A stretch of 64,000 bases of DNA from NCBI RefSeq assembly GCF_002934265.1, contig NZ_PTIX01000010.1, positions 1 through 64,000 of the forward strand. Direction: 5' to 3'. The position numbers and the translations under genes were made by a program. The stretch is from Actinokineospora auranticolor (GTDB taxonomy: Bacteria; Actinomycetota; Actinomycetes; Mycobacteriales; Pseudonocardiaceae). Below are positions 18,614 to 27,198 of this stretch, one piece after another. Every line of letters begins with the position of its first letter. The first letter of the stretch is position 1. Below the pieces are notes generated by a model, which worked only from the letters and a program-made list of their open reading frames with translations, did not search any database and was not told the origin of the DNA.

Positions 18614-19546
18614 ATGGAACTACGGCAACTGGAGTACTTCCTCGCCATCACCGAGGAAGGCGGCTTCACCCGGGCGGCGGCACGCGCGCACGTGGCGCAG
18701 CCCGGGGTGAGCGTCCAGATCCGCCGCCTGGAGCGGGAGCTGGGCCAGGAACTGTTCGACCGCACGGGCCGCACCATCCGCCTCACCCAGGCGGGCGAGG
18801 CCCTGCTCCCCTACGCCCGAGCCGCCCTGAGAGCCATCGACGACGGGCGGCTGGCGGTGGACGAGTTGGCGGGGCTGCTGCGGGGGCGGGTGACGGTCGG
18901 GATGCTGACGGCCACACCCGCCGACAACCTGATCGACCTGCTGGCGGACTTCCACACCGCGCACCCCCGGGTGGAGGTCAGTCTGCGGGAGGACACGTCG
19001 GACAACCTGGTCGAGGGACTGATCACCGGAACCATCGACCTCGCCTGGGTCAGCACGGCGGGCCGGACGCCGGACGGTCTGACGGGGGTTGTCGTGACCG
19101 ATGAGCCGCTGGTCGCCGTCGTCATCCCGGATGACCCGCTCGCGACCCGCGCGTCCCTGCCGTTGGCCGCCCTCGCCGACCGCGTCCTGGGCAGCCTGCC
19201 GCCGGGGACGGGCCTGCGGGCCGCACTCGAGCAGTCCTGCGCCACGGCAGGCTTCACCCCGCGTATCGGGTTCGAGGCGAGCGCCCCGGAGGTCCTGGTC
19301 AAGCTCGCGGCTCGCGGCATGGGTGTAGCCGTCGTCCCCGCCCCCGTCGCCGCCCTCCACCCGACCACGACCCGCCACATCCCCTTGACCGACCCCGAAC
19401 CCCGAGGCCGCATCGAACTCGCGTGGCGCGCCGAAGGCCCCCTGAGCCCACCCGCCCAAGCCCTGATCACCGCCGCCCGCCGCGCCCCCACCCCCGGACA
19501 CACGACCCACCCCCAGGCATCCGCCATTGCCGGTGCACACGAATGA
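18614..19546 (+). CDS. LysR-family transcriptional regulator
   Basis: This 310-residue protein has a winged HTH at 1-60 (MELRQLEYFLAITEEGGFTR, then AQPGVSVQIRRLE) and a periplasmic-binding-like effector domain from about 90. It is divergent from the SnoaL gene and probably regulates it. The shared 70-bp region has ATAAG (from 18571) and CTTAT (to 18615) as possible half sites. The start at ATG 18614 fits the conserved LysR N-terminus. The C-terminal 25 residues are low-complexity. Confidence 0.85.
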   Translation: MELRQLEYFLAITEEGGFTRAAARAHVAQPGVSVQIRRLERELGQELFDRTGRTIRLTQAGEALLPYARAALRAIDDGRLAVDELAGLLRGRVTVGMLTATPADNLIDLLADFHTAHPRVEVSLREDTSDNLVEGLITGTIDLAWVSTAGRTPDGLTGVVVTDEPLVAVVIPDDPLATRASLPLAALADRVLGSLPPGTGLRAALEQSCATAGFTPRIGFEASAPEVLVKLAARGMGVAVVPAPVAALHPTTTRHIPLTDPEPRGRIELAWRAEGPLSPPAQALITAARRAPTPGHTTHPQASAIAGAHE

Positions 19547-19649
19547 TCCGGGTCAACACGGCCGAGGCGCCCGGCAGGGGCAGGAGGTCTGGCCGCCACC
19601 GGCAGCCGTTGCCCGCCGCCGGTTCGACAGGCCAGGCGCCTCGGCCAGA

Positions 19650-19870
19650 TCCGGCACTCCCACCTCGACCTCCGGGCCGGAGGCGAAAAGGCGCTCTTGG
19701 CACACACCGCACGGAGCCAGCGGGCCCGGCCGGAGCGTCGACCACGCACACCGACGCCACAACCCGACCGTCGACCTCGTACGCCTCGCAGATCGCCCCG
19801 CCCGCGCACCGTCGTCCGCAACCCCGAATCTCTTGCGCATCAACGAGATCGCGGCGTTCACGAGCTCCAC
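19650..19870 (-). pseudogene. Decayed cytidine/blasticidin-type deaminase
   Basis: Two minus-strand frames together give the order of an actinobacterial cytidine deaminase. One frame reads ELVNAAISLMRKRFG (19870-19823). The other reads CAGGAICEAYEVDGRVVASV (about 19808-19745). The first frame then resumes with LAPCGVCQERLF and GPEVEVGVPD (19720-19650). The zinc-binding PCxxC is intact, but the catalytic C-A-E has become C-A-G, the region between the first two blocks is deleted, and two frameshifts are needed. It lies in a repeat-rich stretch. Identity is from memory of the family; an alignment would settle it. Confidence 0.5.
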
Positions 19871-20075
19871 ATCGACAGCCGCGAGCGGTCAGCCCACCGC
19901 GCCTCATAGCGGCCTACATCCACTGAATACAACGCTCGAGCCCAAGACCGGATTGACCTCCCTCCGCACCTCCGCCAAGCCGCGTGCGGCGGCACCAGAC
20001 CGGCAAATTGCTCCACTGTGGACAAATCGCAGGCATGGGGACTACTCCGAGCTGAAATCGTTACGGGCGAAGCCA

Positions 20076-20170
20076 GTTGTCCACAGCCTTGATCAACTAC
20101 GGCCGGAACTGTCGGTGTGCGCCGGTAGCATGGACACCGGGGGCCGGAGGCGCGCCTTGATCATCAGGGC
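20076..20170 (+). repeat. Dispersed element copy R1 (DnaA-box repeat)
   Basis: Begins gTTGTCCACAg (DnaA-box-like, 20077-20085), then cTTGATC, CTGTCGGTG, TAGCATGGA and GGGGGCCGGAGGC, and ends cTTGATCATC. It is one of six copies in the window. Sixteen bases beyond it lies a copied 3' end of the CDF gene on the opposite strand. An extra TTGTCCACA (minus) is at 20017-20025. Confidence 0.8.
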
Positions 20171-20185
20171 ACGCTGGGCAGTGGG

Positions 20186-20282
20186 TCAGCAGCAGCGCTC
20201 GCCCCGCCAAACCGTGCGCCCCTCCACCACCGCCGCGATCGCCGGCCCGACCACCGGACCCGCCCTCACCAAACCAGGCACG
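20186..20282 (-). pseudogene. Copied 3' end of the CDF efflux gene
   Basis: The minus strand reads PVVGPAIAAVVEGRTVWRGE, then RCC and a stop. The intact CDF gene (23171-23800) ends PVVGLAIAAAAVNEGRTAW, then RGEHCC and a stop. Upstream the similarity continues with a frameshift. Downstream the spacer to the repeat is also nearly identical in both loci. The fragment has no start and is non-functional. It indicates duplication of a CDF-tail-plus-repeat block in inverted orientation. Confidence 0.7.
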
Positions 20283-20336
20283 ACCCACCCGGACCCCGAT
20301 GTCCACAGCACCACCTCGGTCGCGCAGGCCACCGAG

Positions 20337-20424
20337 GTGTCCACAGGCTTGATCGTCTTCGCTCAGCACTGTCGGTGCCCGCGACTAGAATGGAAACCGG
20401 GGGCCGGAGGCATACCAAGATCAG
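20337..20424 (+). repeat. Dispersed element copy R2
   Basis: Same order of blocks as R1, but the first base of the DnaA-like box differs (GTGTCCACA, 20337-20345) and the right end is degenerate (CCAAGATCAG). R1 and R2 flank the CDF remnant in the same orientation. Confidence 0.7.
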
Positions 20425-20514
20425 CGCGAGGCGGATGACTGTTGAGCCGATCCACTGACAGGCGAGCGCTCCGAGGCCAACGACACCTGGGCAACGAGCA
20501 CGACCCCGCGCGAA

Positions 20515-21357
20515 TCAGGGCTTCTGCGCGAGCGCGCCCAGCATCAGGTGGTTGAGTTCGCACAGCGGTGTCAGCCGGGGACCGTCGGGCCACCACTTGT
20601 GCAGCAGCACCAGGCCCGGCTCGATGAGCCGCAACCCCTCGAAGTACCCCTCGATCTCCGGCCGCTCCCGGAACGACGTCGCCACCGCCGTCCCCATGAA
20701 CTCCTTGAACAGCGTCCGCGCCAGCACGCTGTGCACGCTGCCGTCGGCCGGGTCGTACTGCTGGCTCAGCACCAGGTACGAACCCGACGGCAGGGCCTCC
20801 ACCCAGCCGCGCACCAGGGCGCGGACCACGTCGTCGTCGAGGATGTGGCCGGTCACCGCGCACAGCAGGACCGCCATCGGGCGGTCGAAGTCGACGCACT
20901 TGCGCAGGCCGGGGTCGGTGGTGACCCGGTCCGGGCGGGTGATGTCGAAGTCGAGCATGTGCGTGTACTCGTTCTCCTCCAGCAGCGCGCGGCCGTGCGC
21001 GAGGACGACCGGGTCGTTGTCGATGTAGACGACCTTCGCCTCGGGGTTCTGCCGCTGCACGATCTGGTGGGTGTTGTCGCCGGACGGCAGTCCCGAGCCC
21101 AGGTCGAGGAACTGGTCGACGCCACGCCGCGTGACCAGCAGCCGCAGGACCCGACCCACCCACTCGCGGTGGTCGCGGGCCATCTGCTCGACGCCGGGGG
21201 CCATCGCGGCGAGCCGGGCGACGACCTCGCGGTCGGCGGCGTAGTTGTCCCGCCCGCCGAGCAGCGCGTCGAACAGCCGCGCCTGGTTGGGCGCGTCGAA
21301 GTCGAGGGAGGCCCCCGGCGGGCGGGGGTCCCACGGCGAGCGTTCGGCAGCGGACAT
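20515..21357 (-). CDS. SAM-dependent methyltransferase, DUF574 family
   Basis: This 280-residue protein matches the actinomycete S-adenosyl methyltransferase family PF04672: DAPNQARLFDALLGGRDNYAAD at the N-terminus (quoted here in family terms), FLDLGSGLP as the SAM-binding glycine motif, VVYIDNDPVVLAH as the acidic loop, then SGSYLVLSQ and GYFEGLRLIEPGLV. ATG 21357 has GGAG 8 nt upstream. These genes are numerous in Streptomyces-like genomes and their substrates are unknown. It is monocistronic. Confidence 0.85.
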   Translation of the reverse strand: MSAAERSPWDPRPPGASLDFDAPNQARLFDALLGGRDNYAADREVVARLAAMAPGVEQMARDHREWVGRVLRLLVTRRGVDQFLDLGSGLPSGDNTHQIVQRQNPEAKVVYIDNDPVVLAHGRALLEENEYTHMLDFDITRPDRVTTDPGLRKCVDFDRPMAVLLCAVTGHILDDDVVRALVRGWVEALPSGSYLVLSQQYDPADGSVHSVLARTLFKEFMGTAVATSFRERPEIEGYFEGLRLIEPGLVLLHKWWPDGPRLTPLCELNHLMLGALAQKP

Positions 21358-21564
21358 GTGACGGACTCCACAGGAGCGGCGACGGACGGTGAACAGGGTA
21401 GGACACCGGGTGGCCATCGCGGACAGCCCCCGTCGTACGTCGTACTCGTTCTCCGCTGCGTTCGCGCCCCGTCCGGTCATCGTCACCCGGAAGTCGGAGG
21501 CCCGCTGGTACGTGTGGGGTACGGCCACTGCGCCCGGTGACGGTTTGTAGCCCACCGTGCGCGA

Positions 21565-22455
21565 CTAGGGCAACGCGTCGACCGCGGTCCCCAACTCGGC
21601 GAGCGAGGGCGGGTCGGCACCCGCGCGCGTGCAGGTGGTGGCGGCGACGGTGCACGCGAAGTCGAGTGCGGTCGCCAGGTCGAGGGTGCTCGGGTCGGCG
21701 CCGGGCCCCAGCAGGCCGGACCGGGAGAGCACGCACAGCAGGCCCGCGGTGAACGCGTCACCCGCGCCGACGGTGTCGACCGCGGTGACCTGCGGGGCGG
21801 GTCGGGTGAGCCGGGTGTTGGCCGTGATCGCGTGCGCACCCCGGGAACCGAGCGTGACCACCACCAGCCTCGGCCCCCGACCCAGCCACTCGTTGGAGTG
21901 AAACACCGGATCGACGGACGGGTAGAGCCAGGCGAGGTCCTCCGCGCTGGCCTTCACGACGTCCGCCAGCGCCACTTGCCGCGCCACCCGCGCCCGCTCG
22001 TCCGCCACGGCACCCGCGAGGGACGGCCGGATGTTCGGGTCGTAGGACACCGTGCGCCCGGCATCGCGCGCGGCGCGCATCGCGTCCTCGACGGCGCGGG
22101 GCGACAGCGCGGCGGCCAGCGACCCGGTGTGCAGGCAGGTGGCGCCCTCGACGGCCGGGACGCGGTCGACGTCCCAGCCGATGCGGAAGTCGTAGGCGGC
22201 GACGCCGTCGAGGTCGGTCGAGGCGAAGGCGACGCTGGTCGCGGCGGTGTCGAGGGTGCGCAGGGAGACCTCGGCGAGGTGTTCGCGCAGCAGGGCACCG
22301 AGCAGGTCGTCGCCGATGCTCGTCGACAGCGCGACCGGCACCCCGAGCCGCGCCAGCCCCACGGCGACGTTCGCCGGGCTGCCGCCGGGGTGCGCGGTGA
22401 ACACCCGGCCGTCGGCGATCATGTCGACCAGGGCCTCGCCGACGACGCTGATCAC
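21565..22455 (-). CDS. PfkB-family sugar kinase
   Basis: This 296-residue protein has the ribokinase/fructokinase signatures GGSPANVAVGLARLG near the N-terminus and VDTVGAGDAFTAGLL near the C-terminus, the latter with the catalytic Asp and anion hole. It resembles fructokinases. GTG 22455 overlaps the stop of the upstream 111-residue gene by 4 nt, so the two are coupled. The sugar cannot be told from sequence alone. Confidence 0.85.
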   Translation of the reverse strand: MISVVGEALVDMIADGRVFTAHPGGSPANVAVGLARLGVPVALSTSIGDDLLGALLREHLAEVSLRTLDTAATSVAFASTDLDGVAAYDFRIGWDVDRVPAVEGATCLHTGSLAAALSPRAVEDAMRAARDAGRTVSYDPNIRPSLAGAVADERARVARQVALADVVKASAEDLAWLYPSVDPVFHSNEWLGRGPRLVVVTLGSRGAHAITANTRLTRPAPQVTAVDTVGAGDAFTAGLLCVLSRSGLLGPGADPSTLDLATALDFACTVAATTCTRAGADPPSLAELGTAVDALP

Positions 22456-22787
22456 TGGCGCGGGAACGGCAGCTGCGGTTGGGACGCCTGGTCGCCCGCG
22501 ACCGCGGCGGCGCGGGCCTCGGCGGAGGCGCGGCAGTGCCCGCAGTTGACCGTCTCGGCGACCGGGTGCAGCTCGCCCGCGCCCGCGCCGGACCAGCCCT
22601 GGCCGCAGGCGGGCGCGGGCATGGTCAGCCCGGACACCCACGGCACCATCCGCACGGCGTGCACCACCGGCGACCGCCGCACCCGCAGGTTCCGGTCGGC
22701 GAACCGGGCGGCCTCCTGGCGCGCGACCGACGACAGCGCCGCGTACAGCGGGTCTTGCTCGGCGGCCTGCGGGAACAGCGGTTCCAT
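22452..22787 (-). CDS. Hypothetical protein coupled to the PfkB kinase
   Basis: This 111-residue protein is not recognised. It has a helical N-terminus (MEPLFPQAAEQDPLYAALSS), a middle part with VRMVPWVSG and a C-terminal NCGHCRASAEARA, in which two cysteines and a His could bind metal. Its stop overlaps the kinase start (GTGA), which argues that it is real. The start is either ATG 22787 or GTG 22793. It is divergent from the CmtR-like gene. Confidence 0.5.
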   Translation of the reverse strand: MEPLFPQAAEQDPLYAALSSVARQEAARFADRNLRVRRSPVVHAVRMVPWVSGLTMPAPACGQGWSGAGAGELHPVAETVNCGHCRASAEARAAAVAGDQASQPQLPFPRQ

Positions 22788-22856
22788 GGTCACGAGCCCA
22801 GCATGCCGCACGGGACCGACAACCGACAGTTCAGTGGATGCTGTACGGTTTCCGCT

Positions 22857-23174
22857 GTGCTGAAGTGTGAAACACGGGAGGACGCCCTCGCCCGCCTCGG
22901 CAAGGCGCTCGCCGACCCGACCCGCTGCCGGATCCTGGTCGCCGTGCTGGACGGGGTCAGCTACCCCGCGCACCTCGCCGACCACCTGGGCCTGACGCGC
23001 TCCAACGTCTCCAACCACCTGTCGTGCCTGCGCGGCTGCGGGCTGCTCGTGGCCACCTACGAGGGCCGCCAGGTGCGGTACGCGCCAGCCGACGAACACC
23101 TGGCGCGGGCGCTGGGCGAACTGGTCAAGGTGGTGCTGGCCGTGGACACCGATGAGACGTGCCTGAACGGATGA
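22857..23174 (+). CDS. cmtR: CmtR-like metal-sensing ArsR repressor
   Basis: This 105-residue winged-helix repressor matches mycobacterial CmtR closely: ADPTRCRILVA, then LTRSNVSNHLSCLRGCG. The Cd/Pb ligands fall at exactly the CmtR positions: C57 and C61 in the recognition-helix region and C102 in the tail. C4 and C24 are also kept. The family represses metal-efflux genes until Cd(II) or Pb(II) binds. GTG 22857 is probably leaderless, with TACGGT at 22844-22849. Its stop overlaps the CDF transporter start, so repressor and efflux pump form one unit. Confidence 0.85.
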   Translation: MLKCETREDALARLGKALADPTRCRILVAVLDGVSYPAHLADHLGLTRSNVSNHLSCLRGCGLLVATYEGRQVRYAPADEHLARALGELVKVVLAVDTDETCLNG

Positions 23175-23800
23175 GCACCGACGCGTGTGCGTGTTGCAAC
23201 ACGACCGCAGAACGCACAACGTTGCTCACCCGCCGGGTCCGATGGCTGGTCGGTGCCACCATCACCTACAACGTTGCCGAAGCGGTCGTCGCAATCACCG
23301 CAGGCGCGGTCGCGTCCTCAACGGCGCTGATCGGCTTCGGCCTCGACTCGGTGATCGAGGTCGCCTCGGCAACGGCCGTCGCCTGGCAGTTCTCCGGCAC
23401 GGACCACGCCAAGCGCGAACGCGCGGCCCTGCGGGTCATCGCGGTGTCGTTCTTCGCACTGGCCGCCTACGTGGCGATCGAATCCGCCCGGGCGCTGGCG
23501 GGTGGGGAGGTCGCGGCCCACTCGACGGTCGGCATCGCACTGGCGGCGGTGTCGTTGGCGGTCATGCCGTTCCTGTCGGCGGCGCAGCGGCGGGCGGGGC
23601 GGGAGCTGGGGTCGGCGAGCGCGGTGGCGGACTCCCGGCAGACGTTGCTGTGCACGTACCTGTCGGGGGTACTGCTGGTGGGGTTGCTGCTCAACTCGTG
23701 GCTGGGCTGGTGGTGGGCAGACCCGGTGGTCGGCCTGGCAATCGCGGCGGCGGCGGTGAACGAGGGCCGCACGGCTTGGCGGGGCGAGCACTGCTGCTGA
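23171..23800 (+). CDS. Cation efflux (CDF-like) transporter
   Basis: This 209-residue protein has about five to six membrane spans. GFGLDSVIEVASA contains the first conserved acidic site, ADSRQT lies before the later spans, and WWADPVVGLAIAAAAV contains the second Asp site. It lacks the long cytoplasmic C-terminal domain of classical CDFs (about 300 residues). Both ends are cysteine-rich (DACACC at the start, EHCC at the end), a possible soft-metal site. ATG 23171 overlaps the cmtR stop (ATGA), so Cd/Pb/Zn export is likely. The last codons are duplicated as a remnant at 20186-20282. Confidence 0.8.
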   Translation: MSTDACACCNTTAERTTLLTRRVRWLVGATITYNVAEAVVAITAGAVASSTALIGFGLDSVIEVASATAVAWQFSGTDHAKRERAALRVIAVSFFALAAYVAIESARALAGGEVAAHSTVGIALAAVSLAVMPFLSAAQRRAGRELGSASAVADSRQTLLCTYLSGVLLVGLLLNSWLGWWWADPVVGLAIAAAAVNEGRTAWRGEHCC

Positions 23801-23816
23801 CCCGCAGCCCAGCGGC

Positions 23817-23911
23817 CCCTGATGATCAAGGCGCGCCTCCGGCCCCCACTATCCATCCTAGCCAGGGCGACCGACAAAACCGGAAGATCAACAGCGAGCC
23901 TGTGGACAACT
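23817..23911 (-). repeat. Dispersed element copy R3
   Basis: Minus-strand copy with an exact TTGTCCACA (23901-23909), a TTGATC block, TGTCGGT, TAGGATGGA, GGGGGCCGGAGGC and TTGATCATC. It starts 16 bases after the CDF stop, the same spacing as between the CDF remnant and R1. It reaches the end of the XRE gene. Confidence 0.8.
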
Positions 23912-23915
23912 CCGC

Positions 23916-24812
23916 CTAGCGGCCCCAAGCCCAGCGAAGGCCGTAGCGGCCCTGCAAGTCAGTCGCGTAGGCGTGAGCCGTGTGCGCGGAGTCCAGATCA
24001 ACAGCCCGAACCTGTTCTCGACCCCCGATCTCCGAGTACTGGACGCAGTACCTCGGCAGCGCCCGCGGATCGAACCGAACCTCCAACAGATACCCCCGCA
24101 CCGGCAGCCTGCTCACCCTCTGGTGCCCGAGCGCGATCGGACTGGGCTGAGGAATCCGGTACTCGTGCTCCACGATGATCGTCTCCCGGCGCGCCAGGGT
24201 GTGGTCGAAGAGGAGTTCCGCCGCGATCTGGCCGCCCGTGCGGTCGATGTTGACCCGACCGACGGTGCAGTTGCGCAGGCCCGTCACCGAAGGTGGCGGA
24301 CCTCCTCGGCGCTCCGCCCAGCTGGTGACCACGATCCGGTCCACACCATCACGTTCCGCGCGCAATACCTGGCGGGTGCGCTGGACCCTCTTGACCCGGT
24401 CGGCGCCGATCTCGATGTGGTCGTGGGCGCTCAGCCTGGTCAGCAGGGCATCCTGGCTCAGGTCCAGCTCCGCCACCAACCTGCGGAACTCCCCCATGTC
24501 CGACCACGGCGCCGACACGGCCAGCGGCTGCGGCACGCGGCGGGCCGCCCGGCCGCGCGGCTTGGGGGCCTCCAGCAGCGACCGCAGCGACCCGGGCGCC
24601 AGGCCGAGCAGCGCCTCCAGGTGGTCGAGCGCGGCCAACGACCGGGGGCGTTCGGGGCGGCTGCGGCCGGTCTGCCAGTAGCTCAGGGTCGCCAGGCTGA
24701 CCGGCGTGCCGCGGGCGCGCAGTTGCTCGGCGAGTCGCTCCAGGGTGGTCTCGCGGACCTGGATCGCCGCGCGCAGGGCATCGGCGAAGCAGCCGGGGGC
24801 CGGGACGGTCAC
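23916..24812 (-). CDS. XRE-type helix-turn-helix regulator
   Basis: This 298-residue protein has an N-terminal Cro/C1-type HTH (about 20-75: LERLAEQLRARGTPVSLATL, then YWQTGRSRP) and a long C-terminal domain of unknown function rich in strands. This architecture is frequent in actinomycetes. GTG 24812 is preceded by TACGTT (minus, 24820-24825) with a 7-nt gap, so the message is probably leaderless; a longer frame to 24878 has no ribosome site. The target is unknown. Confidence 0.65.
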   Translation of the reverse strand: MTVPAPGCFADALRAAIQVRETTLERLAEQLRARGTPVSLATLSYWQTGRSRPERPRSLAALDHLEALLGLAPGSLRSLLEAPKPRGRAARRVPQPLAVSAPWSDMGEFRRLVAELDLSQDALLTRLSAHDHIEIGADRVKRVQRTRQVLRAERDGVDRIVVTSWAERRGGPPPSVTGLRNCTVGRVNIDRTGGQIAAELLFDHTLARRETIIVEHEYRIPQPSPIALGHQRVSRLPVRGYLLEVRFDPRALPRYCVQYSEIGGREQVRAVDLDSAHTAHAYATDLQGRYGLRWAWGR

Positions 24813-25329
24813 CTCCCGGAACGTAGCTTTCCTCGCCCGTTCGTGGGAAGAGGCGGTTCGTTGCGGCGGCCCTGCCATGCGCGGTCACAATCACCAGAAC
24901 GCTCACGGAAATCGACGTCCTATTCCCTGATAGGCCCGTACGCGACCCGATCCGACTAGGGTTTTCCCGCCGCGTCATGACTGAGGGAAACCGGGCCCGG
25001 GCGAGTCGGACGATTCTCCGTCACGTTCGTGGCGTGCGGGTTTCATCTTTACCACCGAGCGGCGATCGCCCAGCGTTACGTCGCTGACCTGCTGATAACC
25101 CGATTCCACACCCGCGCATCGCCCTGTTGGGTGATTCCCAATACGCAATTCTCGACTGGGAAAGATCCGGCAACATCCCATCGGGATCCTCCCCTTGCCG
25201 CACCCGGACCCGTCGGGCCAGTATTCGCCGGGTAACGCGGTCGGCGGGTGTTCCGGGTGAGGGTGCGCGCGCGCCGACGGCGTGCCGTTCCCTCCAGCGC
25301 CGTCACCGGCGCTCCCTGCGGGAGGTACC

Positions 25330-26991
25330 TTGAAACGCACTCGTCTTTCCCTGCTCGCCTGCGCGCTGACCGCCATGGTCGTGGTGACCACGGCGGCACC
25401 GGCGACCAGCGTCGCCACGGCCGCGGCCGCCGAGCCGCGCGCGACCGCCGAGTACACCGTCAGCGGTGTGCGCACGGTCGAGCAGCGCACCGCCGTCGCG
25501 GCCACCGGCGCCGCGATCAACGGCCGCGAGGACAGCCGCACGCTGATCACCGCGACCCCCGAGGAGGTCGCCCGGATCCGCGCGCTCGGCTTCACCGTGA
25601 CCCCCGACGCCGCCGCGCCGACCGGCCGCGGGCTCGCGAACCCGCTGGACTTCCCCAGCGCGGACTCGGGGTACCACAACTACGCCGAGATGACCGCCGA
25701 GATCGACAAAGCCGTCGCCGCCTACCCCAACCTGATCACCAAGCAGGTGGTCGGCAAGTCGTCGCAGGGCCGGGACCTGTACGCGATCAAGATCTCGGAC
25801 AACGCGGCGACCGACGAGGACGAGCCGGAGGTGCTGTTCACCCACCACCAGCACGCCCGCGAGCACATCACCGTCGAGATGGCGCTGTACCTGGTCAACC
25901 TGTTCACCGGCTCCTACGCCACCGACAGCCGGGTCAAGGCGCTGGTGGACAGCCGGGAGATCTGGATCCTGCCCGACCTCAACCCCGACGGCGGCGAGTA
26001 CGACATCGCCACGGGCTCGTACCGCAGCTGGCGCAAGAACCGCCAGGCCAACTCGGGTTCCACCGCGGTCGGCACCGACCTCAACCGCAACTGGGACTTC
26101 AAGTGGGGCTGCTGCAACGGTTCCTCCACGAGCCCCTCCTCCGACACCTACCGCGGCACCTTCGCCGGGTCGGCGCCCGAGGTGTCGTCGGTGCAGAACT
26201 TCGTGAAGAGCCGCAACGTCGGCGGCAAGCAGCAGATCACCGCGGCCATCGACTTCCACTCCTACAGCGAGCTGGTCATGTGGCCGTTCGGGTGGACGCA
26301 GTCGCAGGTCGTGCCGGGCATGACGCAGAGCGAGTACAACACCTTCCAGACGCTGGGCCGCGCGATGGCGCAGACCAACGGCTACACCCCCGAGCAGGAC
26401 TCGGCGCTCTACATCACCGACGGCGCGATCGACGACTACCTGTGGGGCGTGCACAAGATCTGGGCGTTCACCTTCGAGATGTACCCGACCAGCTCGGGCT
26501 CCGGCGGCGGCTTCTACCCGCCCGACGAGGTGATCGGCCGGGAGACCGCGCGCAACAAGAACGCCGTGCTGCACCTGCTCGACTACGCCGACTGCCCGCC
26601 GCGCGCGACCGGCGGCACCTGCGGCGGCACGAACCCGCCGGGTGGCAAGGTCTTCGAGAACACCGCCAACGTGGACATCCCGGACGCGGGGGCGGCCGTC
26701 TACAGCGACATCGCGGTCACCGGGGTGCCGGGCAACGCGCCCGCGACGTTGAAGGTGGACGTCGACATCAAGCACACCTTCCGCGGTGACGTCGTGGTCG
26801 ACCTGGTCGCCCCCGACGGCAGCACCTACCGGCTGAAGAACTCCAGCACCAGCGACTCGGCCGACAACATCCTCGCCACCTACACCGTGAACGCCTCCTC
26901 CGAGGTCGCCAACGGCACCTGGCGGCTGAAGGCCCAGGACACCTACCGCTCGGACACCGGCTACATCGACGGCTGGAAGCTCTCCTTCTAG
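25330..26991 (+). CDS. Secreted M14 zinc carboxypeptidase with a C-terminal P-domain
   Basis: This 553-residue protein has a signal peptide, a propeptide (to about 105), then an M14 peptidase domain. HAREH provides the first His and Glu zinc ligands, DFHSYSE the last His, and FTFEMYP the catalytic Glu. The substrate-binding region reads [11 protein letters not shown]. The last 110 residues (from about [12 protein letters not shown]) form a proprotein-convertase P-type beta domain ([24 protein letters not shown]), often found on secreted peptidases. The TTG start at 25330 is chosen from GGGAGG four bases upstream. An excellent terminator follows. Confidence 0.88.
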   Translation: MKRTRLSLLACALTAMVVVTTAAPATSVATAAAAEPRATAEYTVSGVRTVEQRTAVAATGAAINGREDSRTLITATPEEVARIRALGFTVTPDAAAPTGRGLANPLDFPSADSGYHNYAEMTAEIDKAVAAYPNLITKQVVGKSSQGRDLYAIKISDNAATDEDEPEVLFTHHQHAREHITVEMALYLVNLFTGSYATDSRVKALVDSREIWILPDLNPDGGEYDIATGSYRSWRKNRQANSGSTAVGTDLNRNWDFKWGCCNGSSTSPSSDTYRGTFAGSAPEVSSVQNFVKSRNVGGKQQITAAIDFHSYSELVMWPFGWTQSQVVPGMTQSEYNTFQTLGRAMAQTNGYTPEQDSALYITDGAIDDYLWGVHKIWAFTFEMYPTSSGSGGGFYPPDEVIGRETARNKNAVLHLLDYADCPPRATGGTCGGTNPPGGKVFENTANVDIPDAGAAVYSDIAVTGVPGNAPATLKVDVDIKHTFRGDVVVDLVAPDGSTYRLKNSSTSDSADNILATYTVNASSEVANGTWRLKAQDTYRSDTGYIDGWKLSF

Positions 26992-27008
26992 CTTCCAGGT
27001 AGCCGGAC

Positions 27009-27053
27009 GTCACCCCCGCCTAGGTCGGTCAGGCGGGGGTGACACTTATTTTT
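27009..27053 (+). terminator. Intrinsic terminator of the carboxypeptidase gene
   Basis: GTCACCCCCGCCT (27009-27021) pairs perfectly with AGGCGGGGGTGAC (27031-27043) across 9 nt and is followed by ACTTATTTTT. It is one of the few hairpins here with a real T-run. Confidence 0.9.
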
Positions 27054-27198
27054 CGCCGTCCGCACACCGGGCGAACAGCGCGAATTCACCCGTCTAGCAG
27101 CGGTACTTCGACGGCCAAGCAGTAAACGGGTGAACTGTGCGGGTTTGGGCCGTACGGCGTATAGCCCTGGGCCATCTCACCGGAGCAGCCTGCTGAAC

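Noticed and set aside
24960-25329. Riboswitch-like leader before the carboxypeptidase
   Set aside because: Several short inverted repeats occur around 25160-25260, but I could not fit them to a known riboswitch family. No other feature is supported in this gap.
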